From Pseudocitrobacter faecalis (GTDB lineage: Bacteria > Pseudomonadota > Gammaproteobacteria > Enterobacterales > Enterobacteriaceae), in NCBI GenBank assembly GCA_003315335.1, contig QNRL01000009.1, forward strand, positions 1 to 64,000: a stretch of DNA of 64,000 bases. The letters are read 5' to 3'. The stretch's first letter is position 1. Each line of letters begins with the position of its first letter. The notes beneath the pieces are model-generated. The model saw only the letters and a list, made by a program, of their open reading frames with translations, did no database searches and had not been told where the DNA came from. Below, one piece after another: positions 43,850-55,559 of the stretch. The position numbers were made by a program, and so were the translations under genes.

Positions 43850-44248
43850 TTAGTCGCGTTTTGCACCGCTACGCAGCAGGCCGGAAGCACCTTCTGAGTA
43901 GTCACGTGGCATTTGTACCGGCGCCTGGTCGTTACCGGCTTCAGATTCAGCCAGACGATTGCGGAACGGATTAGACTCTGCGCTCATTTCAGGCAGCAGG
44001 CTGCTTGAGCTTTTCGCCATGTGCTGATAGAGCTGACGATAGTCGTCCGCCATGTTGTTCAGCAATTCCGCACTGCGCGCAAAATGGCTGACTAACTCTT
44101 CGCGGTACTCTTCCAGTTCGGCTTTATTTTTTTCCAGCTCGTACTGCAGGGCCTGTTGTTGACGCAATTTGCGATTACCGAAACGCATGGCCACAGCACC
44201 GATAATAATGCCGACAACGAGCCCAATTAGCGCATATTCCCAGGTCAT
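43850..44248 (-). CDS. zapG: Cell-division/envelope protein ZapG (YhcB)
   Basis: A 132-residue protein with one N-terminal transmembrane helix (about 5-23, ALIGLVVGIIIGAVAMRFG) and a long cytoplasmic coiled coil (about 26-85, LRQQQALQYELEKNKAELEE), then a disordered C-terminal tail. The start MTWEYALIG at 44248 matches E. coli; an ATG two codons upstream is less likely. In E. coli it links division, elongation and lipid supply. It is divergent from zapE. Confidence 0.93.
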   Translation of the reverse strand: MTWEYALIGLVVGIIIGAVAMRFGNRKLRQQQALQYELEKNKAELEEYREELVSHFARSAELLNNMADDYRQLYQHMAKSSSSLLPEMSAESNPFRNRLAESEAGNDQAPVQMPRDYSEGASGLLRSGAKRD

Positions 44249-44444
44249 GAACATCTCCCATTGTTTTGTGGTTCCGTAGGGTATTGGTGACCAGGCGCTC
44301 CTTGCCTGTACCAGATACTGCCACTATAACCGCTTATTCCGCAGAAGTGGAATCCTGGCGTATCATCGCGTAGTGTAGAACGGCACTTTTTTCACCAATC
44401 GTGAAGTAAGACATACCGGTTTTCAAAGGAATAACAATTAGATC

Positions 44445-45572
44445 ATGCAAAGCCTGTCCCCCACATCGCGTTATCTTCAGGCCCTTGAAGAGGGCACCCA
44501 TCAGCCAGATGACGTCCAGCGTGAGGCGGTAAATCGCCTCGATACCATCTACCAGGAACTGCTCGCTAATCGAACGCAGCCTGCCCAAAGCAGCGGTGGC
44601 CTGATGGCAAAATTCGGAAAATTTCTTGGTAAACGAGAGGCGAGTACGAGCACGCCGGTTCGCGGCTTGTATATGTGGGGCGGGGTTGGCCGGGGGAAAA
44701 CCTGGCTGATGGACATGTTCTATCACAGCCTGCCGGGCGAACGTAAACAGCGTCTGCACTTTCACCGCTTTATGCTGCGAGTGCATGAAGAACTGACGCA
44801 GCTTCAGGGGCATAGCGACCCGCTGGAAATCGTCGCCGAACGTTTTAAAGCGGAAACGGATGTACTCTGCTTTGACGAGTTTTTTGTCTCGGATATCACT
44901 GACGCCATGCTGCTCGGCGGCCTGATGAAAGCGCTGTTCTCGCGCGGCATTACGCTGGTTGCGACGTCGAATATCCCGCCGGACGAGCTTTACCGCAACG
45001 GCTTGCAGCGCGCGCGCTTCCTGCCGGCCATCGACGCCATTAAAGCGCACTGCGACATAATGAACGTCGACGCGGGGGTAGATTACCGTCTGCGCACGTT
45101 AACACAGGCGCATCTGTGGCTCTCGCCGCTGAACGACGAAACGCGCGTCGAGATGGATAAACTGTGGCTGGCACTGGCAGGTGCCAGGCGTGAGCATGCG
45201 CCAGAGCTTGAGATTAACCACCGGCCATTGCCAACGCTGGGGGTTGAGAATCAAACGCTGGCGGTTTCCTTTACGACGTTGTGTGTTGATGCGCGCAGCC
45301 AGCACGACTACATCGCGCTTTCGCGCCTGTTCCATACGGTAATGCTTTTTGATGTGCCCGTTATGACGTCAATGCAGGAGAGTGAAGCACGTCGTTTTAT
45401 TGCGCTGGTGGATGAGTTTTATGAGCGACACGTGAAGCTGGTGGTGAGCGCGGAAGTACCGCTGTACGACATTTATCAGGGCGAGCGCTTGAAGTTTGAG
45501 TTCCAGCGCTGTTTGTCGCGCTTACAGGAAATGCAGAGCGAAGAGTATTTAAAACGGCCTCATATGCCATAA
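44445..45572 (+). CDS. zapE: Cell-division ATPase ZapE
   Basis: A 375-residue AFG1-type P-loop ATPase (YhcM) recruited to the constricting Z ring, important for division under low oxygen or heat. Walker A is GGVGRGKT at 79-86; Walker B is VLCFDEFFVSD (about 143-153), and the sensor region VATSNIPPDELY follows. Length equals E. coli ZapE. Its stop is followed within 4 bases by a REPIN-like repeat. Confidence 0.95.
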   Translation: MQSLSPTSRYLQALEEGTHQPDDVQREAVNRLDTIYQELLANRTQPAQSSGGLMAKFGKFLGKREASTSTPVRGLYMWGGVGRGKTWLMDMFYHSLPGERKQRLHFHRFMLRVHEELTQLQGHSDPLEIVAERFKAETDVLCFDEFFVSDITDAMLLGGLMKALFSRGITLVATSNIPPDELYRNGLQRARFLPAIDAIKAHCDIMNVDAGVDYRLRTLTQAHLWLSPLNDETRVEMDKLWLALAGARREHAPELEINHRPLPTLGVENQTLAVSFTTLCVDARSQHDYIALSRLFHTVMLFDVPVMTSMQESEARRFIALVDEFYERHVKLVVSAEVPLYDIYQGERLKFEFQRCLSRLQEMQSEEYLKRPHMP

Positions 45573-45575
45573 ATG

Positions 45576-45671
45576 CTCCCCTCTCCCCATGGGAGAGGGG
45601 AGGGATTGTGCCCAGAGGTTACGTGAGTGAGGTTTTCTCCCTCTCCCTGTGGGAGAGGGCCGGGGTGAGGG
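45576..45671. repeat. REPIN-like palindromic element, copy A
   Basis: Two GC-rich hairpins built on CCCTCTCCC/GGGAGAGGG: CTCCCCTCTCCC-CAT-GGGAGAGGGGAG at the left and CCCTCTCCC-TGT-GGGAGAGGG running into CCGGGGTGAGGG at the right, joined by about 40 bases. The right half closely matches copies at 50182-50290 and 61621-61728; the left outer arm (CCCTCACCCTAA) is missing here. It starts just after zapE. Confidence 0.85.
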
Positions 45672-45725
45672 CATCATGCCGCACCCCCCCTATTAAAACC
45701 TCCCCATCAAAATCACAAATAAGGG

Positions 45726-46347
<622 letters not shown>

Positions 46348-46359
46348 TCGGGATTATAG

Positions 46360-46755
<396 letters not shown>

Positions 46756-46788
46756 TTGGTTTCTGCTTACGCAGACAACAATTTGCGC

Positions 46789-46814
46789 AAAAACCCGCTT
46801 CGGCGGGTTTTTTT
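46789..46814 (+). terminator. Terminator of rplM-rpsI
   Basis: An 8-bp stem AAACCCGC/GCGGGTTT with a TTCG tetraloop and a run of T residues through 46814. It is placed directly after rpsI. Confidence 0.95.
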
Positions 46815-47094
46815 ATGCCTGAACAGTTACGCTACACGCGTATTTGTAGGGTGGAAAAGCTATGGCCAACGCCAATCTCACGGCTCTTTTTCCGGATTTC
46901 CAGAATCGACTCACCACAAGCCGTGCAAAATCTGGTAAACTATTCTCCAATTTTCTGCCCAAATGCGGGTGATTGTTCAATTTTTGTTTGGTTTGCAAGC
47001 AGGAATGCCACTCAACGCAGGATGGGGACACACTTCTGGCTAGCCACCGTGTGGCTGGTAGCAGTAAAAATTCTGAATATACCTGGAGGTTTTC
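46815..47094 (+). other. Region between rpsI terminator and sspA
   Basis: A 280-base stretch that must contain the sspA promoter. A GGAGG Shine-Dalgarno sequence lies 5-9 bases before the sspA ATG. Reading frames here on both strands do not resemble known proteins. I could not place a confident -10/-35 pair. Confidence 0.5.
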
Positions 47095-47733
47095 ATGGCT
47101 GTCGCTGCCAACAAACGTTCGGTAATGACGCTGTTTTCTGGTCCTACTGACATTTATAGCCATCAGGTCCGCATCGTGCTGGCTGAAAAAGGTGTCAGCT
47201 TTGAGATAGAGCACGTGGAAAAGGACAATCCACCGCAGGATCTGATTGACCTCAACCCGAATCAAAGCGTTCCGACACTGGTAGATCGCGAACTGACTCT
47301 GTGGGAATCCCGCATCATTATGGAATACCTGGATGAGCGTTTCCCGCATCCACCGCTGATGCCGGTTTACCCGGTTGCTCGCGGTGAGAGCCGTCTGTAC
47401 ATGCAACGTATCGAGAAAGACTGGTACACGCTGATGAACGTCGTAATGACGGGCTCTGCGGCTCAGGCTGACGCTGCGCGTAAACAGCTGCGTGAAGAGC
47501 TGCTGGCGATTGCGCCGGTCTTCACCCAGAAGCCGTACTTCCTGAGCGATGAGTTCAGTCTGGTCGACTGCTACCTGGCGCCGCTGCTGTGGCGTCTGCC
47601 GGTGATGGGCATTGAAATGGTCGGTGCGGGTGCGAAAGAGCTGAAAGGCTATATGACCCGCGTCTTCGAACGTGATTCTTTCCTTGCCTCCTTAACGGAA
47701 GCCGAGCGCGAAATGCGCCTTGGCCGGGGTTAA
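47095..47733 (+). CDS. sspA: Stringent starvation protein A
   Basis: A 212-residue RNA-polymerase-associated protein with a glutathione-S-transferase fold but no GST activity in the family. It helps lower H-NS levels in stationary phase and supports acid resistance and phage P1 late transcription. N-terminal thioredoxin-like domain about 10-85 (SGPTDIYSHQVRIVLAEKG), helical C-terminal domain about 95-205. It is followed by sspB after 4 bases. Confidence 0.96.
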   Translation: MAVAANKRSVMTLFSGPTDIYSHQVRIVLAEKGVSFEIEHVEKDNPPQDLIDLNPNQSVPTLVDRELTLWESRIIMEYLDERFPHPPLMPVYPVARGESRLYMQRIEKDWYTLMNVVMTGSAAQADAARKQLREELLAIAPVFTQKPYFLSDEFSLVDCYLAPLLWRLPVMGIEMVGAGAKELKGYMTRVFERDSFLASLTEAEREMRLGRG

Positions 47734-47737
47734 TTGA

Positions 47738-48229
47738 ATGGATGTGTCACAGCTTTCTCCGCGCCGCCCGTATCTGCTTCGTGCGTTTTACGAGTGGCTG
47801 CTGGACAACCAGCTTACGCCGCATTTGGTCGTTGATGTCATGCAACCAGGCGTTCAGGTGCCAATGGAGTACGCCCGTGACGGCCAGATCGTCCTGAACA
47901 TCGCGCCACGCGCGGTGGGCAACCTGGAGCTGGCGAACGATGAAGTTCGCTTCAACGCCCGCTTCGGCGGCGTTCCGCGCAATGTTTCCGTGCCGCTGGC
48001 CGCCGTGCTGGCTATCTACGCACGTGAAAACGGTGCAGGCACCATGTTCGAACCGGAAACGGCCTACGACGAAGATGCGGAAGGCTACAACGACGACCTC
48101 GAAGTGGTTGAAAATGAAACGGTGATGTCGGTCATCGACGGTGATAAGCCGGATCACGATGACGACACCGATCCGGACGATACCCCGCCGCCGCGCGGTG
48201 GCCGCCCGGCGCTTCGCGTCGTGAAGTAA
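47738..48229 (+). CDS. sspB: ClpXP specificity adaptor SspB
   Basis: A 163-residue adaptor that delivers ssrA-tagged and other substrates to ClpXP. The folded substrate-binding domain (about 1-110) is followed by an acidic flexible linker and the C-terminal ClpX-binding tail GGRPALRVVK. It forms an operon with sspA and is followed by a strong terminator. Confidence 0.96.
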   Translation: MDVSQLSPRRPYLLRAFYEWLLDNQLTPHLVVDVMQPGVQVPMEYARDGQIVLNIAPRAVGNLELANDEVRFNARFGGVPRNVSVPLAAVLAIYARENGAGTMFEPETAYDEDAEGYNDDLEVVENETVMSVIDGDKPDHDDDTDPDDTPPPRGGRPALRVVK

Positions 48230-48235
48230 CCCCCT

Positions 48236-48266
48236 AAAAACAGATCCGCACGGGTCTGTTTTTTTT
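48236..48266 (+). terminator. Terminator of sspAB
   Basis: An 8-bp stem ACAGATCC/GGGTCTGT (one G-T pair) with loop GCAC followed by eight T residues, just past the sspB stop. Confidence 0.93.
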
Positions 48267-48366
48267 CATCCATCGTCCATCCTTCTGTGCTCATTTCAGC
48301 CTCACATTTTGTGATATGATGAAAATTCAGTGAAATTTCCTCATCTTTCCAGGTTAAACGGTACCT

Positions 48367-49140
48367 ATGAGCGCATTTGACTCTAACTCAGAAGACACCA
48401 TCGGCAACAGCCTGCGCCGCCGCCCGCTGGCGCGCAAAAAACTGTCTGAGATGGTGGAAGAAGAGCTGGAACAGATGATCCGCCGTCGTGAGTTTGGCGA
48501 GGGGGAACAGTTACCGTCTGAGCGTGAACTGATGGCATTCTTCAACGTTGGTCGCCCCTCGGTGCGGGAAGCGCTGGCTGCGCTGAAACGCAAAGGGCTG
48601 GTGCAGATTAACAACGGTGAGCGCGCGCGCGTATCGCGTCCGTCGGCGGACACCATCATTGGCGAGCTCTCCGGCATGGCGAAAGATTTCCTCTCGCACC
48701 CTGGCGGTATTGCACACTTCGAACAACTTCGCCTGTTCTTTGAATCAAGCCTGGTGCGCTATGCCGCCGAACACGCCACCGATGAGCAAATTGCGCTGCT
48801 GGTGAAAGCGCTGGAGATCAACAGTCAGGCGCTGGATGATAATGCGCAGTTTATCCGCTCGGACGTCGACTTCCATCGCGTGCTGGCGGAAATTCCCGGC
48901 AACCCAATCTTCATGGCCATTCATGTCGCGCTTCTCGACTGGCTGATTGCCGCCCGCCCGAAAGTCGCGGATCAGGAACTCCACGAGCACAACAGCGTGA
49001 GCTATCAACAGCATATCGCCATTGTTGACGCCATTCGCGCCCACGATCCGGATGAAGCAGATCGTGCTTTGCAAACCCACCTCAACAGCGTTTCCGCCAC
49101 CTGGCACGCCTTCGGCAAAGCCAAAAAATCCCGTAAGTGA
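48367..49140 (+). CDS. nanR: Sialic-acid-responsive repressor NanR
   Basis: A 257-residue GntR/FadR-family repressor of sialic acid catabolism, released by N-acetylneuraminate. The N-terminal winged HTH is at about 30-100 ([35 protein letters not shown]); the helical FCD domain binds ligand and metal ([15 protein letters not shown] with conserved Asp/His). It lies 134 bases upstream of nanA, and its operator is in that gap. Length is a few residues below E. coli NanR. Confidence 0.95.
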   Translation: MSAFDSNSEDTIGNSLRRRPLARKKLSEMVEEELEQMIRRREFGEGEQLPSERELMAFFNVGRPSVREALAALKRKGLVQINNGERARVSRPSADTIIGELSGMAKDFLSHPGGIAHFEQLRLFFESSLVRYAAEHATDEQIALLVKALEINSQALDDNAQFIRSDVDFHRVLAEIPGNPIFMAIHVALLDWLIAARPKVADQELHEHNSVSYQQHIAIVDAIRAHDPDEADRALQTHLNSVSATWHAFGKAKKSRK

Positions 49141-49161
49141 TCCCATCCCGGCGATCGATTT

Positions 49162-49177
49162 AGTGAAGTCGATCGCA
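49162..49177 (+). promoter_or_regulatory. CRP-like site of the nan operon
   Basis: AGTGA-AGTCGA-TCGCA matches the CRP core at eight of ten positions. Its centre is about 58-60 bases upstream of the transcription start suggested by the NanR site, a classical activating position. The nanA promoter is CRP-dependent in E. coli. Confidence 0.6.
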
Positions 49178-49216
49178 CAATAAGCTTTCCGTATTACGCT
49201 GCTGCAAAAGTGATCT

Positions 49217-49239
49217 GGTATAACAGGTATAAAGGTACA
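49217..49239 (+). promoter_or_regulatory. NanR operator of nanATEK
   Basis: Three direct hexamer repeats GGTATA, GGTATA and GGTACA, starting at 49217, 49226 and 49234. This is the known NanR operator pattern; in E. coli all three are GGTATA. The first repeat contains TATAAC, a likely -10 element, so bound NanR would cover the promoter. The third repeat differs at one base. Confidence 0.85.
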
Positions 49240-49274
49240 CAGTTAATCCGATTAAACATCACTACGAGGTATGT

Positions 49275-50168
49275 ATGGCTAGCAACTTACGGGGTGTAAT
49301 GCCCGCGCTTCTCACCCCTTTCGACGCCCAGCAAAAGATTGATAAAGAGAGCCTGCGTCGGCTGGTACGTTTTAACATCGAGCAGGGTGTTGATGGCGTT
49401 TATGTGGGTGGGTCTACCGGGGAAGCGTTTATCCAGAGCCTGGCCGAGCGTGAGGAAGTGCTTGAAATCGTGGCGGAAGAGGGGAAAGGGAAAATCACTC
49501 TGATTGCTCATATTGGCTGCGTTAGCACGGCGGAAAGCCAGCAACTGGCGGCTGCGGCAAAACGGTATGGTTTCGATGCGGTATCTGCAGTGACGCCGTT
49601 CTACTACCCGTTTAGTTTTGAAGAACACTGCGATCACTATCGCGCAATTATCGACTCGGCTGATGGATTACCGATGGTGGTCTACAACATTCCGGCGCTG
49701 AGTGGTGTAAAACTGACGCTGGATCAAATCAACACGCTGGTGACGTTACCGGGCGTCGGCGCGCTGAAACAAACCTCAGGCGATCTATATCAGATGGAAC
49801 AGATCCGCCGCGCGCATCCGGATCTGGTGCTTTACAACGGTTACGACGAGATCTTTGCCTCTGGCCTGCTGGCGGGAGCCGACGGTGGGATCGGCAGCAC
49901 CTACAACATCATGGGCTGGCGCTACATGGGGATCGCGCAGGCGTTAAAAGAGGGCGACATCGCAAAGGCACAGCAGTTGCAGCGCGAATGCAACAAGGTC
50001 ATTGACCTGCTGATCAAAGTGGGTGTCTTCCGCGGGCTGAAAACGGTTCTGCATTACATGGATGTGGTCGCTGTACCGTTGTGCCGCAAACCGTTCGCCC
50101 CGGTGGATGAGAAATACCTGCCGGAGCTGAAATCGCTGGCGCAAAAGCTGATGCAGGAGCGGGGCTGA
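49275..50168 (+). CDS. nanA: N-acetylneuraminate lyase
   Basis: A 297-residue class I aldolase that splits sialic acid into N-acetylmannosamine and pyruvate. The TIM barrel carries the Schiff-base Lys165 (GALKQTSGD), catalytic Tyr137 ([10 protein letters not shown]) and the carboxylate-binding GGSTGE (45-50). First gene of the operon, controlled by NanR. A REPIN-like repeat separates it from nanT. Confidence 0.97.
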   Translation: MASNLRGVMPALLTPFDAQQKIDKESLRRLVRFNIEQGVDGVYVGGSTGEAFIQSLAEREEVLEIVAEEGKGKITLIAHIGCVSTAESQQLAAAAKRYGFDAVSAVTPFYYPFSFEEHCDHYRAIIDSADGLPMVVYNIPALSGVKLTLDQINTLVTLPGVGALKQTSGDLYQMEQIRRAHPDLVLYNGYDEIFASGLLAGADGGIGSTYNIMGWRYMGIAQALKEGDIAKAQQLQRECNKVIDLLIKVGVFRGLKTVLHYMDVVAVPLCRKPFAPVDEKYLPELKSLAQKLMQERG

Positions 50169-50181
50169 GTTTTTGGCCGCT

Positions 50182-50290
50182 CCCCTCACCCTAACCCTCT
50201 CCCTCAAGGGAGAGGGGACGGTATGTACCCAGCTTTAAGAACTGCGCAGGTTTTCTCCCTCTCCCTGAGGGAGAGCGCCGGGGTGAGGGG
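50182..50290. repeat. REPIN-like palindromic element, copy B
   Basis: A mosaic inverted repeat between nanA and nanT. Outer arms CCCCTCACCC and GGGTGAGGGG; left inner hairpin CCCTCTCCCT-CA-AGGGAGAGGG; right inner hairpin CTCCCTCTCCCTGAGGGAGAG, joined by about 35 bases. The ends are inverted copies of the same REP-like unit, as in REPINs. Closely similar to 61621-61728. It may alter the nanA/nanT ratio through mRNA folding. Confidence 0.88.
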
Positions 50291-50365
50291 GAGGCGGGAA
50301 ACGCATCCATCCAAACACATTCATACCAAAGCGCGTGGGCATAAGCCCACCGCGGGAGACTCACC

Positions 50366-51856
50366 ATGAGTACAACAACCCAGAATATCCCGTGGTATCG
50401 CCATCTCAATCGGGCACAATGGCGGGCTTTTTCCGCCGCCTGGTTGGGGTATTTGCTTGATGGTTTTGATTTTGTCTTAATCGCCCTGGTGTTAACCGAA
50501 GTGCAAGGTGAATTCGGTTTAACCACCGTACAGGCGGCAAGTTTGATTTCCGCCGCCTTTATCTCACGTTGGTTCGGTGGTCTGATGCTGGGCGCAATGG
50601 GTGACCGCTATGGCCGCCGCCTGGCGATGGTCACCAGCATTATTCTTTTCTCGGCGGGCACGCTCGCCTGCGGCTTTGCTCCGGGCTACACCTCGCTGTT
50701 TATCGCCCGTCTGGTGATCGGCATGGGGATGGCGGGGGAATACGGTTCCAGCGCGACCTATGTGATTGAAAGCTGGCCGAAACAGCTACGCAATAAAGCC
50801 AGCGGCTTCCTGATTTCTGGCTTCTCTGTCGGTGCCGTCGTTGCCGCACAAGTCTACAGCCTGGTGGTACCCGTCTGGGGCTGGCGCGCGCTGTTTTTCA
50901 TCGGCATCGTACCGATTGTCTTTGCGCTCTGGCTGCGTAAAAACATCCCGGAAGCGGAAGACTGGAAAGCGAAACACGAAGGCAAAGCCCCGGTACGCAC
51001 GATGGTCGATATCCTCTATCGCGGCCAGTACCGGGTCATGAATATCATCATGACCTGTGTTGCAGGGGCGTCGCTGTGGTACTGCTTTGCGGGTGAAGCG
51101 CGTATTGCCGGGCTGGTGGCGCTGCTGGGTCTGGTCTGCGCCATTATCTTTATCAGCTTTATGGTGCAAAGCAGCGGTAAACGCTGGCCGACTGGTGTCA
51201 TGCTGATGGTGGTTGTGCTGTTTGCGTTCCTCTACTCCTGGCCGATTCAGGCACTGCTGCCGACCTATCTGAAAACCGAGCTGGCCTATGATCCGCATAC
51301 GGTGGCGAACGTCCTGTTCTTCAGTGGATTTGGCGCGGCGGTAGGCTGCTGCGTGGGCGGGTTCCTCGGTGACTGGTTGGGTACCCGTAAAGCGTACGTC
51401 TGTAGCCTGCTGGCTTCGCAGTTGCTGATCATTCCAGTGTTTGCGATTGGCGGCTCCAGCGTGTGGGTGCTCGGTTTCCTGCTCTTTTTCCAGCAAATGC
51501 TGGGGCAGGGGATCTCCGGGATCTTACCGAAACTGATTGGTGGGTATTTCGAAACAGATCAACGTGCGGCAGGGCTCGGCTTTACTTACAACGTCGGGGC
51601 GTTAGGCGGCGCGCTGGCACCGATCCTCGGGGCGTTGATCGCCCAACGGCTGGATCTGGGTACTGCGCTGGGCTCACTCTCCTTCAGCCTGACGTTTGTG
51701 GTGATCCTGTTGATCGGTCTTGATATGCCCACGCGCGTTCAGCGTTGGATCCGCCCGGAAGCGCTACGTACTCATGATGCCATCGACGGAAAACCGTTCA
51801 GCGGTGCCGTACCGTTTGGCGCGAATAAAAGCGGGTTAGTAAAAAGTAAAAGTTAA
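50366..51856 (+). CDS. nanT: Sialic acid:H+ symporter NanT
   Basis: A 496-residue MFS transporter importing N-acetylneuraminate with protons. Helices and the MFS motif [13 protein letters not shown] (between helices 2 and 3) are visible, along with the additional central hydrophobic segments (about 225-260) that give NanT 14 helices. It is second in the operon, downstream of the repeat, and 45 bases ahead of nanE. Length equals E. coli NanT. Confidence 0.96.
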   Translation: MSTTTQNIPWYRHLNRAQWRAFSAAWLGYLLDGFDFVLIALVLTEVQGEFGLTTVQAASLISAAFISRWFGGLMLGAMGDRYGRRLAMVTSIILFSAGTLACGFAPGYTSLFIARLVIGMGMAGEYGSSATYVIESWPKQLRNKASGFLISGFSVGAVVAAQVYSLVVPVWGWRALFFIGIVPIVFALWLRKNIPEAEDWKAKHEGKAPVRTMVDILYRGQYRVMNIIMTCVAGASLWYCFAGEARIAGLVALLGLVCAIIFISFMVQSSGKRWPTGVMLMVVVLFAFLYSWPIQALLPTYLKTELAYDPHTVANVLFFSGFGAAVGCCVGGFLGDWLGTRKAYVCSLLASQLLIIPVFAIGGSSVWVLGFLLFFQQMLGQGISGILPKLIGGYFETDQRAAGLGFTYNVGALGGALAPILGALIAQRLDLGTALGSLSFSLTFVVILLIGLDMPTRVQRWIRPEALRTHDAIDGKPFSGAVPFGANKSGLVKSKS

Positions 51857-51901
51857 CCAGGGAGCCCGGCGCATGCCGGGCGTTTTACCGAGGATATGAT
51901 G

Positions 51902-52587
51902 ATGTCTTTACTTGAACAACTGAATAACAACATTGCGCAATCTGGCGGGCTGATTGTCTCCTGCCAGCCGGTACCCAATAGCCCGCTCGATAAACCCGAC
52001 ATCGTTGCCGCGATGGCGCTGGCGGCGGAGCAGGCGGGGGCCGTCGCGTTGCGTATTGAAGGTGTGGCGAATTTACGTGCCACCCGTCCGCTCGTGTCGA
52101 TCCCGATTATCGGCATTCTCAAACGCGATCTGGATAATTCCCCGGTGCGTATTACCCCGTTCCCTGAAGACGTCGATGCGCTGGCGCAGGCTGGAGCTAA
52201 CATTATCGCCGTGGATGGTACCGACCGTGTGCGCCCGGCGAGTGTCGAGGCACTGTTGGCGCAGATTCACCAGCACGGTTTGCTGGCGATGGCCGACTGC
52301 TCAACATTTGAAGACGGCATGGCCTGTCAGCAATGGGGGGCAGATATTATCGGCAGCACGCTTTCGGGTTACACGACGCCTGAAACGCCAGAAGAACCTG
52401 ACTTTGCGCTGGTAAAAACATTAAGTGACGCCGGTTGCCGGGTGATAGCTGAGGGGCGCTACAACACGCCTGCACAGGCGGCAGAAGCGATGCGTCACGG
52501 CGCGTGGGCGGTCACGGTCGGCTCCGCGATTACGCGGCTGGAACACATCTGCCAGTGGTATAACACGGCGTTAAAAAAGGCGGTGCT

Positions 52588-52591
<4 letters not shown>
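51902..52591 (+). CDS. nanE: N-acetylmannosamine-6-phosphate 2-epimerase
   Basis: A 229-residue TIM-barrel epimerase that converts ManNAc-6-P to GlcNAc-6-P. Conserved parts are [10 protein letters not shown] near the start, [11 protein letters not shown] (catalytic Lys) and [27 protein letters not shown]. Three ATGs occur in tandem (51896, 51899, 51902); with GAGG at 51890-51893 the third has the best spacing and matches E. coli NanE. Its stop overlaps the nanK start (ATGA). Confidence 0.94.
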
Positions 52592-53926
<1,335 letters not shown>

Positions 53927-53930
53927 AAAA

Positions 53931-54030
53931 GCCGGATGGCGCTGGCGCTTATCCGGCCTACAAGTTTTCTGCAATGTATTGAATCTGGAGTGTTTTATAG
54001 GCCGGATAAGGCGGTTACGCCGCATCCGGC
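53931..54030. repeat. REP pair (BIME) downstream of nanQ
   Basis: Two inverted REP units: GCCGGATGGCGCTGGCGCTTA then TCCGGCCTAC (53931-53961), and TAGGCCGGATAAGGCGGTTA then CGCCGCATCCGGC (53998-54030). They are separated by about 36 AT-rich bases. They lie 5 bases past the nanQ stop, between convergent nan and gltBD transcripts. Confidence 0.92.
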
Positions 54031-54060
54031 AAAAACAAAGTGCACTTTTTCAGCTATCTG

Positions 54061-54085
54061 ATTTGGCAGACTCTGTCTGCCAAAT
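54061..54085. terminator. Perfect hairpin between nan and gltD
   Basis: A 10-bp perfect inverted repeat ATTTGGCAGA/TCTGCCAAAT with a five-base loop, lying 47 bases beyond the gltD stop and 135 beyond nanQ. Neither side has a long T tract, so it may be a weak terminator, a transcript-end stabiliser or a protein site. Confidence 0.5.
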
Positions 54086-54131
54086 TTCCTGTTGCCGCCT
54101 CCCTTCCAGGCAGGTGGCGCTGAGGCAGGAT

Positions 54132-55559
<1,428 letters not shown>

